Positions 8,046 to 17,568 of a stretch of DNA of 64,000 bases are shown one piece after another; the first letter of the stretch is position 1; the number at the start of each line of letters is the position of its first letter. Source of the stretch: JAVBNA01 sp031551875 (GTDB lineage Bacteria > Bacillota > Clostridia > Oscillospirales > Acutalibacteraceae). The stretch covers positions 1 to 64,000 of the forward strand of contig JAVBNA010000001.1 of the NCBI GenBank assembly GCA_031551875.1, in the 5' to 3' direction. A program made the position numbers and the translations under genes. The notes under the pieces were generated by a model. That model saw nothing but the letters and a program-made list of their open reading frames with translations. It was not told where the DNA came from and searched no databases.

Positions 8046-11000
8046 TTGTCACAAAAAGGGGCTGTATTAACCGTGAGTATAACCTGTCCGAAGTGCCGTG
8101 AATCCATGAAATATGAATTTTTACAGCGAAAGTGCGCCGCGTGCGGTTATCACGCGACCCTGCACAAAAATGTAGAAATGAGGCTGCCCGCCGAAAGTCC
8201 CGTATGGCTTTCGTCCGAGGCGGGCGGGCTGCCTGCCGTGCTTAAACCGGTGTATGAGAGGGTACGAGACGCTTTTGTGAAGGGCAGCGCTTACATTTCC
8301 TGCGCGGTCGTGCTGGAGGAGGCGCTGCGTCAGGCGGTGTGCCTGCCGGTGCTGATGGGCGCGGCGGTGATACGAAAAAAGAATAAGGGCTTCACTCTTC
8401 CGCTGAGCGGGGCAATGACGGCGGGCGAATGGATTCCCTTGCTGGACAGCGTGCTACATACAAAGGAAATGAAAAAGTGTCCTGACCTTGTAAGGCTTTT
8501 ACAGGAAACAGTGACACTCGCGCACTATGCGGACAGTCATGCGATGCTTAATCAAGGTGCGCTTTCAGGCCGGGGTGATCCGAAAAACCTCATGATGGTG
8601 CTCGAACGGCTGAAAGGCCACCTGCGCACGGTGGCCGAGGGCTATGCCGAGATTTTGCCTGTGCCCGGGAAGGAGGCGCTGACCTTCACCATGGCGGGAA
8701 AAACCTACCCTGTGCCCGGCGCATTTTGTGAAGGGGGAGAGATATTCCTGCCTTCCCATGCGCCTGCGGGGGGAAGGCTCAGTTGCTTTTCCCTGTCCGG
8801 CGGACAGTGCCGGACGACTGCATGTCCGGAGGAATTCGTGCGGCAGGAGGCGGAGGAGGAGAGAGTTCGACCCGTCTTTTCTGCGGTTCCGCACAGTCCG
8901 GTATTACTCACGCACATAAGCAGGAAAATCGGAGAGGACTTTTCGAAGGGTGTGCTGTTTGTCCGCGCGGGGGTGGAGCTCGGCCTGCCTCAGGGCGGGC
9001 GGGATCAAGCGGAGGATCAGCTGACGCTGGTATTTGACGCCCGCCGGAGCGGGAGAAATAACGCGGCTGCCCTCTTTGAAAGGGTGTCAGGGCAGGTAAG
9101 GCTGGATGCGAAGATGTGGGCGCTGTCCGCACAGCTTGACAGCGGCGCGATGGCCGGCCTTCTGACCGGGCTGCGGCGTCAGAGTTGCTGTAAAGTGGTT
9201 CTGTTGGTCGCCAACGCCGAGGCTTTTTCGAATGATTCCCATACGCTTTCAGAGCTGCTGCCGAAGCGTGAACAGCTTTCGGACGGCGTGTACATTGCGG
9301 TGCACAGCGCTGACCCGGATTTTTCGTACAAGGGCGACCGCACCGTTTTGATCGGTGCGCAGGACAGTGCGCAGGAGACCTTTTTGGCGCAGCGTCTGAA
9401 GAAAGAATACCGTCCGCGGACGCTGCAGCTTCCGGCAAAGAAAAACGAGGACATCGCAAAAATTCTGGCTGCGGCAAACGGCGACTATGGATATGTGTCT
9501 CTTGCGGCGGCCTTTGCCCGGTTTGCGCACAGGCCGGACGGCGCCGACCTGTACGGGGCATCGCCGGCGGCCGTGTTCGACGCCATGGCGCGCGAGCTGT
9601 ACGGCGACCGATACAGCGCGTTTGTGAAGATTGTGCTGCTGTGCGCCACAGCGGCGGCGCCCGGTCTGCTGGGCAGTGTGCTGCGTATGTACCCGGAGCA
9701 AAATCCTTCATTTGTGCGCGCCGTTTTTGCGGACACCGCCAATTTAGACCGGTATCATATCAGGGTTTTGATCGAGGAAAATCCTGAGGAAGTCGCTTCA
9801 CTGTGCGGCGGCTATGCCCGCGTCCTGCAAACGTCCGGGTCGGCCGCGCCCCAGGGAGGGTACCGTTTCCTGAGCAATGCGGTTACTGTAATCAAACGCT
9901 ATGGCTCCGAAAGTCAAAAGCGCGATCTTGCTTCCCCGCAGGCGCAGGCGACGCTGCTGTCGGCGGCCGATCAGATTTCCGGGGAAGCGTCGAAAAGGGT
10001 GCGCCGACAGCTGTATGAGTCGGTATTCGGCATGAAGAAAAAGCCTGGCGGCGAAAAAACCGAACAGATCCGCGTAAAGCTGATGCGCATTTATGAGGAT
10101 CTCGCGCTGCCTTTCCTGGCGCTCTGTCAGGGAGAGGCGCTGGCTAAAGTTGCCGAGCCCGGTTCCCAGGAGGCATGGGAAGGCGCGGCATTCTGCGCGG
10201 AAATCATTATGAAGGCAGGGCAGCACAAACGGGCGCTGCATATACTGGAGGGTGTGCTCAGCGCATCCGAGCCAGAAAAACTGGATCAGGTGCTCTCCTT
10301 CCGCGTTCACGCACTGCGCGGCAACCTCCTCTATAAACAAGGAGCGAACGAGGAGGCGGAAAAGGCTTTCAGGTTCGCATTTGCAGGCGTTAAAAAGGCG
10401 GGCCCGGAGAAAGATGCGCACGTCCGAAGGGAGAGGTGCGACGCCTGTGACAGGTTTGGAGAGCTGCTCAGGGCGGTCGGAAAAACCGAGGAAGCGCTTA
10501 CCTATTTCAGACAGTCGTCTGCGCTGCGTCAGAGTGAAGGGGACGATGTAAAAAAACGTGCAGTTACAGAGCTTTCTGTGTCGAGCTGTCTCGCGGCGCT
10601 TGGCCGTCGGGAGGAGGCGCTTGCTGCTTATGAGAGCGCTGAGAGCCTTCTTGCGGGTGCAGCGTCTCCTGTGAGGCTTCTTGCGCACATACATACCGGC
10701 AGAGCGGATTTGTACAGCAAAAATGGGAACGCCGAGGCGGCGCTTTCTGAGCGCATGAAGGCGGTTGATTGTTATGACACACTTTATACTGCGGGGAAGG
10801 AGACCACCGTGCCACTGTGTGCCGCGCTGCAGCATGCGGCGGCGGACGCGGTGCTGTGCGGGAAAGCCGACCGTGCCGTACGCTATCTGGATATTGCGAT
10901 TGAGTTATGCAGGAAAATGACCGAGTCGGGGCTGGTTCCCGACGATGCGTGGCTCGGAGAGCTGCGCGGCCAACGTGCGGAGAGACAGGCTATCCCCCCT

Positions 11001-11924
11001 GCGCCTGCCGCGCCGGAACGGAAAATTGTACAGAAAACGGAGCCGAAAAAAGAAGCAGTCAAGCCCTCACGTCGGGAGAGTGAGCCCCGCGTGAAGACCG
11101 AGCCGGTCAGGCCGCCGGTACCAATGCGCACATCAAGCGGATCTGGGGGGCAGCACCTGGACACACTGCGCACCAAGGCGTTCGCCCTGCTCGGGGCGCA
11201 GCGCCTTGCCGAGGCAGCCCCGGTGCTGGAAAAGCTGATCGGGCGGCTGCGCGCGGACAGCGGCCGGCAGCATGAGGAAACACTCGCTCATGCGCTTTCG
11301 GGCATGGGCATGGTGCACCGCAGCCGCGGGGAACTTGAAAGGGCGCTTGCCTGCTATACAGAGGCAATTGAAATTTGCGGGAAAAGAGAAAAAGAAGGCC
11401 TGTCGGTTGACGCAAACCGTTTCGCAAACGCGCGTCTCAACCGTGCGCTCATATACGCCGATCGTGAGGAGTATCCACGGGCGGTGAAGGATCTGCAAAA
11501 GGCGGTCATCCTGCGTGAGGGGATGAGCCCTCCGGATCTGAACAGCCTGGCGCGCCTCTACCTCAATCTTGCGTTTGTCCATGCGCAGGAGGAGAATCTT
11601 TCGGACGCGCTCGCTTGCAACCGCAAGGTCGTGGAGATTCGGGCGCGCCTGTACAAAGAGGACAAAACCTCCCGGGCCGAGCTTGCGCGGGGTTATATGA
11701 ATCTTGGGATTCTGTTGGGCGGTGAAAAACGCCTGGAGGAAGAGCTGCGCAGCTACAGCAGCGCAATTGACCTCTTGGAGGAACAAACCGCAAAGATCGA
11801 GGAGGAGCACGAGCTTCTGATCAAGCTGTACCGCTACCGTGCAATGACGTATGAGACGGCGGGGGACGAGGATGCGCAGAAAAACGACCTGCAGCGTGTA
11901 AATATGCTGGAGGCGGCGAGGTGA
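8046..11924 (+). CDS. Large zinc-ribbon, NTPase-like, TPR-repeat protein
   Basis: A 1292-residue cytosolic protein with no membrane segment or signal peptide. It opens with a zinc ribbon (Cys at about 14, 17, 30 and 33: CPKC...CAACGY). Around residues 370-430 a stretch resembles the Walker B and following strand of STAND-type NTPases (CKVVLLVANAEAF then LSDGVYIAVHS), but the usual acidic residue is Asn and no GxGKS/T P-loop is seen upstream. The C-terminal half is built of tetratricopeptide-like helices, roughly 700-960 and 1040-1290, separated by a Pro/Lys/Glu-rich linker near 985-1035. The start is TTG 8046, six bases after GGAAG, with GTG 8073 as an alternative. It sits upstream of lon without overlap. 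A scaffold or signalling role is plausible, but no function can be assigned. Confidence 0.8.
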   Translation: MSQKGAVLTVSITCPKCRESMKYEFLQRKCAACGYHATLHKNVEMRLPAESPVWLSSEAGGLPAVLKPVYERVRDAFVKGSAYISCAVVLEEALRQAVCLPVLMGAAVIRKKNKGFTLPLSGAMTAGEWIPLLDSVLHTKEMKKCPDLVRLLQETVTLAHYADSHAMLNQGALSGRGDPKNLMMVLERLKGHLRTVAEGYAEILPVPGKEALTFTMAGKTYPVPGAFCEGGEIFLPSHAPAGGRLSCFSLSGGQCRTTACPEEFVRQEAEEERVRPVFSAVPHSPVLLTHISRKIGEDFSKGVLFVRAGVELGLPQGGRDQAEDQLTLVFDARRSGRNNAAALFERVSGQVRLDAKMWALSAQLDSGAMAGLLTGLRRQSCCKVVLLVANAEAFSNDSHTLSELLPKREQLSDGVYIAVHSADPDFSYKGDRTVLIGAQDSAQETFLAQRLKKEYRPRTLQLPAKKNEDIAKILAAANGDYGYVSLAAAFARFAHRPDGADLYGASPAAVFDAMARELYGDRYSAFVKIVLLCATAAAPGLLGSVLRMYPEQNPSFVRAVFADTANLDRYHIRVLIEENPEEVASLCGGYARVLQTSGSAAPQGGYRFLSNAVTVIKRYGSESQKRDLASPQAQATLLSAADQISGEASKRVRRQLYESVFGMKKKPGGEKTEQIRVKLMRIYEDLALPFLALCQGEALAKVAEPGSQEAWEGAAFCAEIIMKAGQHKRALHILEGVLSASEPEKLDQVLSFRVHALRGNLLYKQGANEEAEKAFRFAFAGVKKAGPEKDAHVRRERCDACDRFGELLRAVGKTEEALTYFRQSSALRQSEGDDVKKRAVTELSVSSCLAALGRREEALAAYESAESLLAGAASPVRLLAHIHTGRADLYSKNGNAEAALSERMKAVDCYDTLYTAGKETTVPLCAALQHAAADAVLCGKADRAVRYLDIAIELCRKMTESGLVPDDAWLGELRGQRAERQAIPPAPAAPERKIVQKTEPKKEAVKPSRRESEPRVKTEPVRPPVPMRTSSGSGGQHLDTLRTKAFALLGAQRLAEAAPVLEKLIGRLRADSGRQHEETLAHALSGMGMVHRSRGELERALACYTEAIEICGKREKEGLSVDANRFANARLNRALIYADREEYPRAVKDLQKAVILREGMSPPDLNSLARLYLNLAFVHAQEENLSDALACNRKVVEIRARLYKEDKTSRAELARGYMNLGILLGGEKRLEEELRSYSSAIDLLEEQTAKIEEEHELLIKLYRYRAMTYETAGDEDAQKNDLQRVNMLEAAR

Positions 11925-11932
11925 GAAAGACA

Positions 11933-11961
11933 TTGATGTTTACATGAATTTGTAGTATAAT
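11933..11961 (+). promoter_or_regulatory. Promoter of lon
   Basis: A -35 box TTGATG (11933-11938) and a -10 box TATAAT (11956-11961) are spaced by 17 bases, just after the stop of the preceding gene. No CIRCE element or CtsR-type direct repeat was recognised nearby. Confidence 0.7.
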
Positions 11962-12028
11962 TATATAATTCGGCAACAGGATATCGAACCGGTGCGGGCT
12001 TTTCATTCCGCACAGCATGGAGGAAACA

Positions 12029-14446
12029 ATGAGTACACAGATTGAAAACACAACGAACATTGTACTGCCTGCGCTTGCACTGCGCGGGCTTGTGGTTTTT
12101 CCCGGACAGGTGATCCAATTTGAGGTGGGGCGAAAAAAATCCGCGCTGGCCATTGACGAGAGCATTTCCACCAGCCAGACGGTGTTTCTGATCGGTCAGA
12201 AAGACCTGCGCGACGACAATCCCGCACAGGAAAACCTGGAAAAAACCGGGGTAGTCGCGATTATCCGGCAGGTGAACAAAGCGCCGGGCGACGTGATTCG
12301 GGTGGTGGCAGAGGGGCAGTACCGCGCCCGCGCCGTGCGCTTCATCAAAACCGACCCCTACTTCAAGGCGGAGGTCGTGCGCTGTCCGATTCAGCAGGCA
12401 CGTGAGGACATCAAGAGCGAAGCGATGATCCGTGTGGTGAAAATGGCCTTTGACGCCTACTCCGAGCGGGCGCAGGGCATCCCGCCCGACATCATTCTGG
12501 AGATCGCGGGCACAAAGGAGCCGGGCTATCTCGCTGATTTTATCGGTGCGAATGTCATTCAGGACGCGGAGGCCAAGCAAACGCTTTTGGATGAGCTGGG
12601 CTGCATGAAACGGCTGGAGACGCTTCTTGTGCTGCTGGAACAGGAAATCCAGATGCTTGACATCGAGGACGAAATTCAGCAGAAGGTGCAGGAGCAGATC
12701 AACCAGAATCAGAAGGAATATTACCTGCGTGAGCAGGTTAAAACCATACTCAACGAACTGGGGGAGGGGGATAACCCCTTTGAAGAGGCGGAGGAGTTCC
12801 GCGACATGATCGACCGGCTTGACCTGCCGATTGACGTGCAGGAGAAGCTGCACAAGGAATGTGACCGCTTTGTGCGTATGCCGCCGGGCGCTCATGACGC
12901 CTCGGTGCTGCGTAATTACCTGGATATCACGCTCAGCCTGCCGTGGAAAAAGCGCACAAAGGATAAAATTGACATCGCGGCGGCGCGCAGACAGCTTGAC
13001 CGCGACCATTATGGGATGGAGAAGGTCAAGGAGCGCATTCTCGAAACGCTGGCGGTCAAAAAGCTGTCCCCCGAAAGCAGGGGGCAGATCATCTGTCTGG
13101 TCGGGCCGCCCGGCGTGGGAAAGACCTCCATCGCCCGCTCGATCGCCAAGGCGATCGGCCGCAAATATGTGCGCATTTCACTGGGCGGGATCAAGGACGA
13201 GTCGGAGATCCGCGGGCATCGCCGTACCTACATCGGCTCCATGCCGGGGCGCATCATCAACGCCCTGCGGCAGGCCAAGGTCAAAAACCCGCTCATGCTG
13301 CTGGATGAGGTGGATAAACTCGCGAATGACTTCCGCGGCGACCCGACGTCGGCGCTTCTGGAGGTTCTGGACGCCGAGCAGAACCACACCTTCCAGGATC
13401 ATTATATTGATGTACCCTTTGATTTGAGCGAAGTGCTGTTCATCATGACGGCCAACAATTACGGCGCGATCCCCGCGCCGCTGCTGGATCGTATGGATCT
13501 GATTGAGCTGCCCAGTTACACCCACGAGGAAAAGTTCAACATCGCCAAAAAGCATCTGATTCCCAAGCAGGTCAAAAAACACGGACTGTCAGCCAAAACC
13601 ATCCGCTTTAAGGATGACGCGATACGAAAGATTATTGACGGCTATACGCGGGAGGCGGGTGTGCGAGGTCTTGAGCGCAGCATTGCCGCCGTCTGCCGGA
13701 AGGCTGCCGTGCATATCGTTACGGACGAGAGCGCAAAGTGTGTGATTGCGCCCGAGAACCTTGAAACCTATCTGGGTCCGGTGAAATTTAAGCCGGACGA
13801 GATATCCAGAGAGGGCGATGTGGGCATTGCCAACGGTCTCGCCTGGACCTCGGCGGGCGGTGAAATCATGCCCATTGAGGTGGTGGTTATGGATGGCGCC
13901 GGCAAGGTGCAGCTGACCGGCTCACTGGGCGACGTGATGAAGGAATCGGCCCAGGCGGCGATCAGCTACATACGCGCCCACGCAAATACACTTTTGGTGT
14001 CGGCGGACTTTTATCAGAAAAAAGACATTCACATTCATGTGCCTGAGGGCGCGGTGCCCAAGGACGGCCCGTCGGCCGGCATCACGCTGGCGACAGCGCT
14101 CCTTTCGGCACTCACCGGACGCAGGGTGCGCGGCGATGTCGCGATGACGGGGGAGATCACTCTGCGCGGCAAAGTGTTGCCCATTGGCGGGCTCAAGGAA
14201 AAAACCATGGCCGCTTACCGAAACGGGATGCAGACTGTGGTCATCCCCAAGGGCAACCAGGCCGACCTCAGCGAGCTTGACGAGGCGGTCAAAGCGAACC
14301 TCTGCTTTGTGATTGCCGACACGCTTGACGACGTGGTGTCGGTGGCGCTGGAGCCGCCTGCCCCGGAAGCGACCGCAGAGGAAACGTCAATCCTGCTGCC
14401 TGTAGAGGCGGGGGAGGGGACACGCGCCCCGACGGCGCACTGCTGA
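12029..14446 (+). CDS. lon: ATP-dependent protease Lon (LonA)
   Basis: Degrades misfolded and regulatory proteins in the cytosol. The order is the N-terminal substrate-binding LAN domain (LPALALRGLVVFPG), a coiled region, the AAA+ module with Walker A GPPGVGKTS and Walker B LMLLDEVDK, and a C-terminal Ser-Lys protease domain with the catalytic Ser in PKDGPSAG and Lys about 43 residues later. The length of about 805 is normal. The start is set at ATG 12029, five bases after GGAGG at 12019-12023. An in-frame ATG at 12017 overlaps that site. It is followed after 10 bases by engB, a common Firmicute gene order. Confidence 0.98.
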   Translation: MSTQIENTTNIVLPALALRGLVVFPGQVIQFEVGRKKSALAIDESISTSQTVFLIGQKDLRDDNPAQENLEKTGVVAIIRQVNKAPGDVIRVVAEGQYRARAVRFIKTDPYFKAEVVRCPIQQAREDIKSEAMIRVVKMAFDAYSERAQGIPPDIILEIAGTKEPGYLADFIGANVIQDAEAKQTLLDELGCMKRLETLLVLLEQEIQMLDIEDEIQQKVQEQINQNQKEYYLREQVKTILNELGEGDNPFEEAEEFRDMIDRLDLPIDVQEKLHKECDRFVRMPPGAHDASVLRNYLDITLSLPWKKRTKDKIDIAAARRQLDRDHYGMEKVKERILETLAVKKLSPESRGQIICLVGPPGVGKTSIARSIAKAIGRKYVRISLGGIKDESEIRGHRRTYIGSMPGRIINALRQAKVKNPLMLLDEVDKLANDFRGDPTSALLEVLDAEQNHTFQDHYIDVPFDLSEVLFIMTANNYGAIPAPLLDRMDLIELPSYTHEEKFNIAKKHLIPKQVKKHGLSAKTIRFKDDAIRKIIDGYTREAGVRGLERSIAAVCRKAAVHIVTDESAKCVIAPENLETYLGPVKFKPDEISREGDVGIANGLAWTSAGGEIMPIEVVVMDGAGKVQLTGSLGDVMKESAQAAISYIRAHANTLLVSADFYQKKDIHIHVPEGAVPKDGPSAGITLATALLSALTGRRVRGDVAMTGEITLRGKVLPIGGLKEKTMAAYRNGMQTVVIPKGNQADLSELDEAVKANLCFVIADTLDDVVSVALEPPAPEATAEETSILLPVEAGEGTRAPTAHC

Positions 14447-14456
14447 GGAGGGGCGT

Positions 14457-15044
14457 ATGAAGATTCAGAATGCACGATTTGAAGCGGCCTGCGGCACGGC
14501 GGCACAGCTTTTGCCGTCCACCGTGCCCGAGGTCGCCTTTTCGGGGCGCTCCAACGTGGGAAAGTCCTCACTGATCAATAAGCTCGTGGGACGCAAGGCG
14601 TTGGCGCGCACAAGCTCCACGCCGGGCAAGACCGGAACCATCAACTTCTATGATCTTGAGGGCGTTCGGTTTTGTGACCTGCCGGGCTACGGCTTCGCCA
14701 AGGTGGGGCAGAGCGAGAAAAGACGCTGGTCGGAGCTCGTGGAGGGGTACTTTGGCAGTGAGCGCAGCCTCGCGCTGGTGATCCAGCTCGTGGATATGCG
14801 CCACCCGCCCACGGCGCTTGACCTTTCCATGATTGAGTTTCTGCTCGATCGGGGGCTTCCTTTTATTATTGCGCTGACAAAAAGCGACAAACTGAAAAAG
14901 ACCGAGCGTGAAAAGCGCCTTGCAGCGCTTGAGCACGAGCTGGACTTTTTGCCCGAACATGTGCGGGTCATTCCCTTTTCGGCCGTTAAGGGCGAAGGGG
15001 CGGAGGAAATTTTAAAAATTATTGGGGAAACTGTAGAAGAGTAA
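14457..15044 (+). CDS. engB: Ribosome biogenesis GTP-binding protein EngB/YsxC
   Basis: A small TRAFAC GTPase needed for late assembly of the 50S ribosomal subunit. G1 is GRSNVGKSSL near residues 25-34, G2 lies in TSSTPGKT, G3 in DLPGYG, G4 is TKSD near 142, and G5 is in the SAVKG segment. The length of 195 is usual. GGAGGGG precedes the ATG. It is 10 bases after lon and 11 before lysA, so all three probably share transcripts. Confidence 0.97.
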   Translation: MKIQNARFEAACGTAAQLLPSTVPEVAFSGRSNVGKSSLINKLVGRKALARTSSTPGKTGTINFYDLEGVRFCDLPGYGFAKVGQSEKRRWSELVEGYFGSERSLALVIQLVDMRHPPTALDLSMIEFLLDRGLPFIIALTKSDKLKKTEREKRLAALEHELDFLPEHVRVIPFSAVKGEGAEEILKIIGETVEE

Positions 15045-15055
15045 GGGGAGAGTAT

Positions 15056-16354
15056 ATGTTTGTACAAAACTGCCTGGATGTAAATGAACAGGGACATCTT
15101 ACCGTCGGCGGCGTCGATACGCTGTCACTTGCACAACAGTTCGGCACGCCGCTGTATGTGATGGACGAAAAGACGATCCGCGACAACTGCCGGATTTTTA
15201 AAAAGTCGATTGACGACTGTTATGACGGCTTTGGCCGTGTGCTCTATGCCAGCAAGGCCATGAGCTGTATGGAGATCTACCGCATCATGAATGAGGAGGG
15301 CATGGGGGTTGACGTCGTGTCCTTCGGGGAATTATATACCGCCCTCAAAGCGGGCTTTCCGGCCGACCGGATCTATTTCCACGGCAACAATAAGACAGTC
15401 GATGAGCTGCGTCTTGCGCTGGAGGCCGGCGTGGCGCGCATCGTGGTGGACAACCTGACCGAGCTGCATACGCTAGGCCGGCTGGCAGAGGAGATGGACA
15501 AGCACGCGGACATCTATTTCCGCATCAAGCCGGGCATTGACGCCCACACCCACGACTTTGTCAAAACCGGGCAGATCGATTCCAAATTCGGTTTTGCTTT
15601 CGAGACGGGCGAGGCGATGGCGGCAGCCAAGGAGGCCGCCGGGCTTGCGCGTGTCACCCTCAAGGGTGTGCACTGCCACATCGGCTCGCAGATTTTTGAC
15701 ACCGACCCCTTTGTGCTGGCGGCTGACCGGCTGCTCACCTTTATGCGCGACGTGCGGGAGGAGACCGGCGCGGCGCTCAGCGAGCTTAATTTAGGCGGCG
15801 GGTTTGGCATTCAGTACATCGCTTCCCATGACGCGCGGCCATATGAGGCCTTTATGAAGGCCGTGTCGGCCGAGGTCAAAGCCAAGGCACAGGAATACGG
15901 CATGCCGGTGCCCTTCATCTGCATTGAACCGGGACGCTCGATCGCGGGTCCCGCGGGCATCACGCTGTACACGGTGGGCGGCGTCAAAACCATCCCCCAT
16001 GTGCGCACCTATGTTTCGGTGGACGGCGGCATGACCGACAACCCCCGATATGCCCTCTACCGCTCCGAGTACACTGTTCTGGTGGCCAACAGGGCGAAGG
16101 AGCCCGCCACGGAGATTGTCACAATCGCGGGAAAATGCTGTGAGAGCGGTGACCTGATTCAGGAGCACACGGCGATTCAGCCGGTTGAAGCGGGAGACAC
16201 ACTGGCCGTGCTGGCGACCGGGGCGTACAATTACTCTATGTCCTCCAATTACAACCGCATTCCGAAGCCCGCTGTCGTGATGGTTAAGGACGGACAGGCA
16301 CGGGTGATTGTCAAGCGCGAAACGCTCGACGACATCATCCGCAACGACATCTGA
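15056..16354 (+). CDS. lysA: Diaminopimelate decarboxylase
   Basis: PLP-dependent enzyme that converts meso-diaminopimelate to lysine, the last step of lysine synthesis. It is a fold-type III alanine-racemase-like barrel with the PLP lysine in YASKAMSC near residue 60. The glycine-rich phosphate-binding stretch LNLGGGFGI is near 245, EPGRSIAG near 285, and the GKCCESGD catalytic Cys region near 360. The length of 432 fits the family. An AAGGGGAGAG site precedes the ATG. A good terminator follows, so lon-engB-lysA can form one unit. Confidence 0.97.
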   Translation: MFVQNCLDVNEQGHLTVGGVDTLSLAQQFGTPLYVMDEKTIRDNCRIFKKSIDDCYDGFGRVLYASKAMSCMEIYRIMNEEGMGVDVVSFGELYTALKAGFPADRIYFHGNNKTVDELRLALEAGVARIVVDNLTELHTLGRLAEEMDKHADIYFRIKPGIDAHTHDFVKTGQIDSKFGFAFETGEAMAAAKEAAGLARVTLKGVHCHIGSQIFDTDPFVLAADRLLTFMRDVREETGAALSELNLGGGFGIQYIASHDARPYEAFMKAVSAEVKAKAQEYGMPVPFICIEPGRSIAGPAGITLYTVGGVKTIPHVRTYVSVDGGMTDNPRYALYRSEYTVLVANRAKEPATEIVTIAGKCCESGDLIQEHTAIQPVEAGDTLAVLATGAYNYSMSSNYNRIPKPAVVMVKDGQARVIVKRETLDDIIRNDI

Positions 16355-16359
16355 ATCAC

Positions 16360-16394
16360 AAATCCCGGCGGATCTGAATTGTTCGCCGGGATTT
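16360..16394 (+). terminator. Terminator after lysA
   Basis: An 11-bp stem (16360-16370 with 16384-16394) with a 13-base loop ends in a run of T, a standard rho-independent terminator. Confidence 0.85.
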
Positions 16395-16421
16395 TTTGAT
16401 TTATATATTTACTTTTGCGCT

Positions 16422-16449
16422 TTGAAATGGTAAAATTTTATTGTACTAA
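16422..16449 (+). promoter_or_regulatory. Probable promoter of the TrpR-like gene
   Basis: TTGAAA (16422-16427) lies 16 bases before TACTAA (16444-16449). The -10 is imperfect. Confidence 0.4.
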
Positions 16450-16469
16450 ACTAAAGGGAGGCACAGCAC

Positions 16470-16802
16470 ATGAATTCCAAGCTCAAGGACGAATTTGTAG
16501 ACCTGCTTTTTCGTGCAATCCTTTCCCTGGAAACCATGGATGAATGCTACGATTTTTTTGAGGATCTATGTACGGTCCCCGAAATTAAGGCCATGTCACA
16601 GCGCCTCGTGGTCGCCCACATGCTCAGCGCAAAAAAGGTATACAGTGAGATCGTCAGTGCGACCGGCGCAAGCACTGCGACCATCAGCCGCGTCAACCGC
16701 TCGCTCAATTACGGGTGTGACGGGTATGAGCTCGTGTTCGGGCGTATTGACCCGGAACTGAAAATTGAGATTCGTAAGGAAGAGCACACCGATGGACGGT
16801 AA
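16470..16802 (+). CDS. TrpR-like regulator of the YerC/YecD family
   Basis: A 110-residue protein of the YerC/YecD branch of the TrpR superfamily. The fold is all-helical, with a helix-turn-helix around residues 50-85 (VPEIKAMSQRLVVAHML followed by TGASTATISRVNRSL). Family members are found in Firmicutes, and their ligand and target genes are mostly uncharacterised, so no regulon is proposed. GGGAGG lies nine bases before the ATG. Its end overlaps the start of the downstream methyltransferase by 11 bases, which suggests translational coupling. Confidence 0.85.
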   Translation: MNSKLKDEFVDLLFRAILSLETMDECYDFFEDLCTVPEIKAMSQRLVVAHMLSAKKVYSEIVSATGASTATISRVNRSLNYGCDGYELVFGRIDPELKIEIRKEEHTDGR

Positions 16803-17556
16803 CAAATCGGGCGGCTATGGCGTGTTTTCGCGTTTTTATGACGTGCTCCAGCGCGATGTCCAATATGAAAAGCGGGCCGGCTGTTATCTCGCCCTGCTCG
16901 AACGGCTGGGCGGCAAACCGCAGATGGTGCTCGACCTTGCGTGCGGAACAGGCAGCTTTTCGCTGGCACTGGCGCACAGAGGGCTGGAGGTCATCGGCGT
17001 CGACGCATCGACAGAAATGCTGATGGCGGCGCAGGACAAGGCGCGGGAAGCGGAGCTTCCGCTCCTCTTTTTATGTCAGCGCATGGAGAAGCTCGACCTG
17101 TACGGCACCGTAGATACGGTGTTCTGCACGCTGGACAGCCTCAATCACCTGCCGGATGAGAAGGCGGTGCTCACCGTTTTTCAGAAGGTGGCGCTGTTTC
17201 TCGAACCGGGCGGCTATTTCCTCTTTGATGTCAATACGCCGTATAAGCACGATACAGTGCTCGCCGGGCATACTTTCGTAAAGGAAGCACCCGACGTGTA
17301 CTGCGTCTGGCAGAACCGGCCGTGCGGGCAGCACATCGTGGAAATTACACTGGATTTTTTCAATAAACGACCCGACCGCTCCTATGAGCGGTTTACTGAG
17401 CGTTTTTTTGAGCGTGCCTATTCAGATCCGATTCTGCGCAAGCTGCTTGCACAGGCAGAGCTTTCGCTTGCGGGCGTGTACGACGAATGGGGTAAAGAGC
17501 CTGAAAACAGTAAAGAATATGAACGCCTCGTCTATGTGGCGAAGAGCAAAAAATAA
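16792..17556 (+). CDS. Class I SAM-dependent methyltransferase
   Basis: A Rossmann-fold methyltransferase of about 254 residues. Motif I is LDLACGTGSF near residues 46-55, followed by the acidic end of strand 2 (VIGVDAS) and the motif IV region (DTVFCTLDSLNHL). The YDxLQRDVQYEKRA N-terminus is shared with clostridial methyltransferases of the ubiE-like group. The start is ATG 16792, behind AAGGAAG inside the previous gene. Longer in-frame extension lacks a good site. The substrate cannot be predicted. hslO follows within 13 bases. Confidence 0.88.
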   Translation: MDGNKSGGYGVFSRFYDVLQRDVQYEKRAGCYLALLERLGGKPQMVLDLACGTGSFSLALAHRGLEVIGVDASTEMLMAAQDKAREAELPLLFLCQRMEKLDLYGTVDTVFCTLDSLNHLPDEKAVLTVFQKVALFLEPGGYFLFDVNTPYKHDTVLAGHTFVKEAPDVYCVWQNRPCGQHIVEITLDFFNKRPDRSYERFTERFFERAYSDPILRKLLAQAELSLAGVYDEWGKEPENSKEYERLVYVAKSKK

Positions 17557-17568
17557 AGGATGAAGCAG

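Noticed and set aside
9798..10835. Long minus-strand frame inside the TPR gene
   Set aside because: Runs antisense to the 1292-residue gene, which has the promoter, ribosome site and domain structure; the antisense product is Arg/Cys/His-rich without domains.
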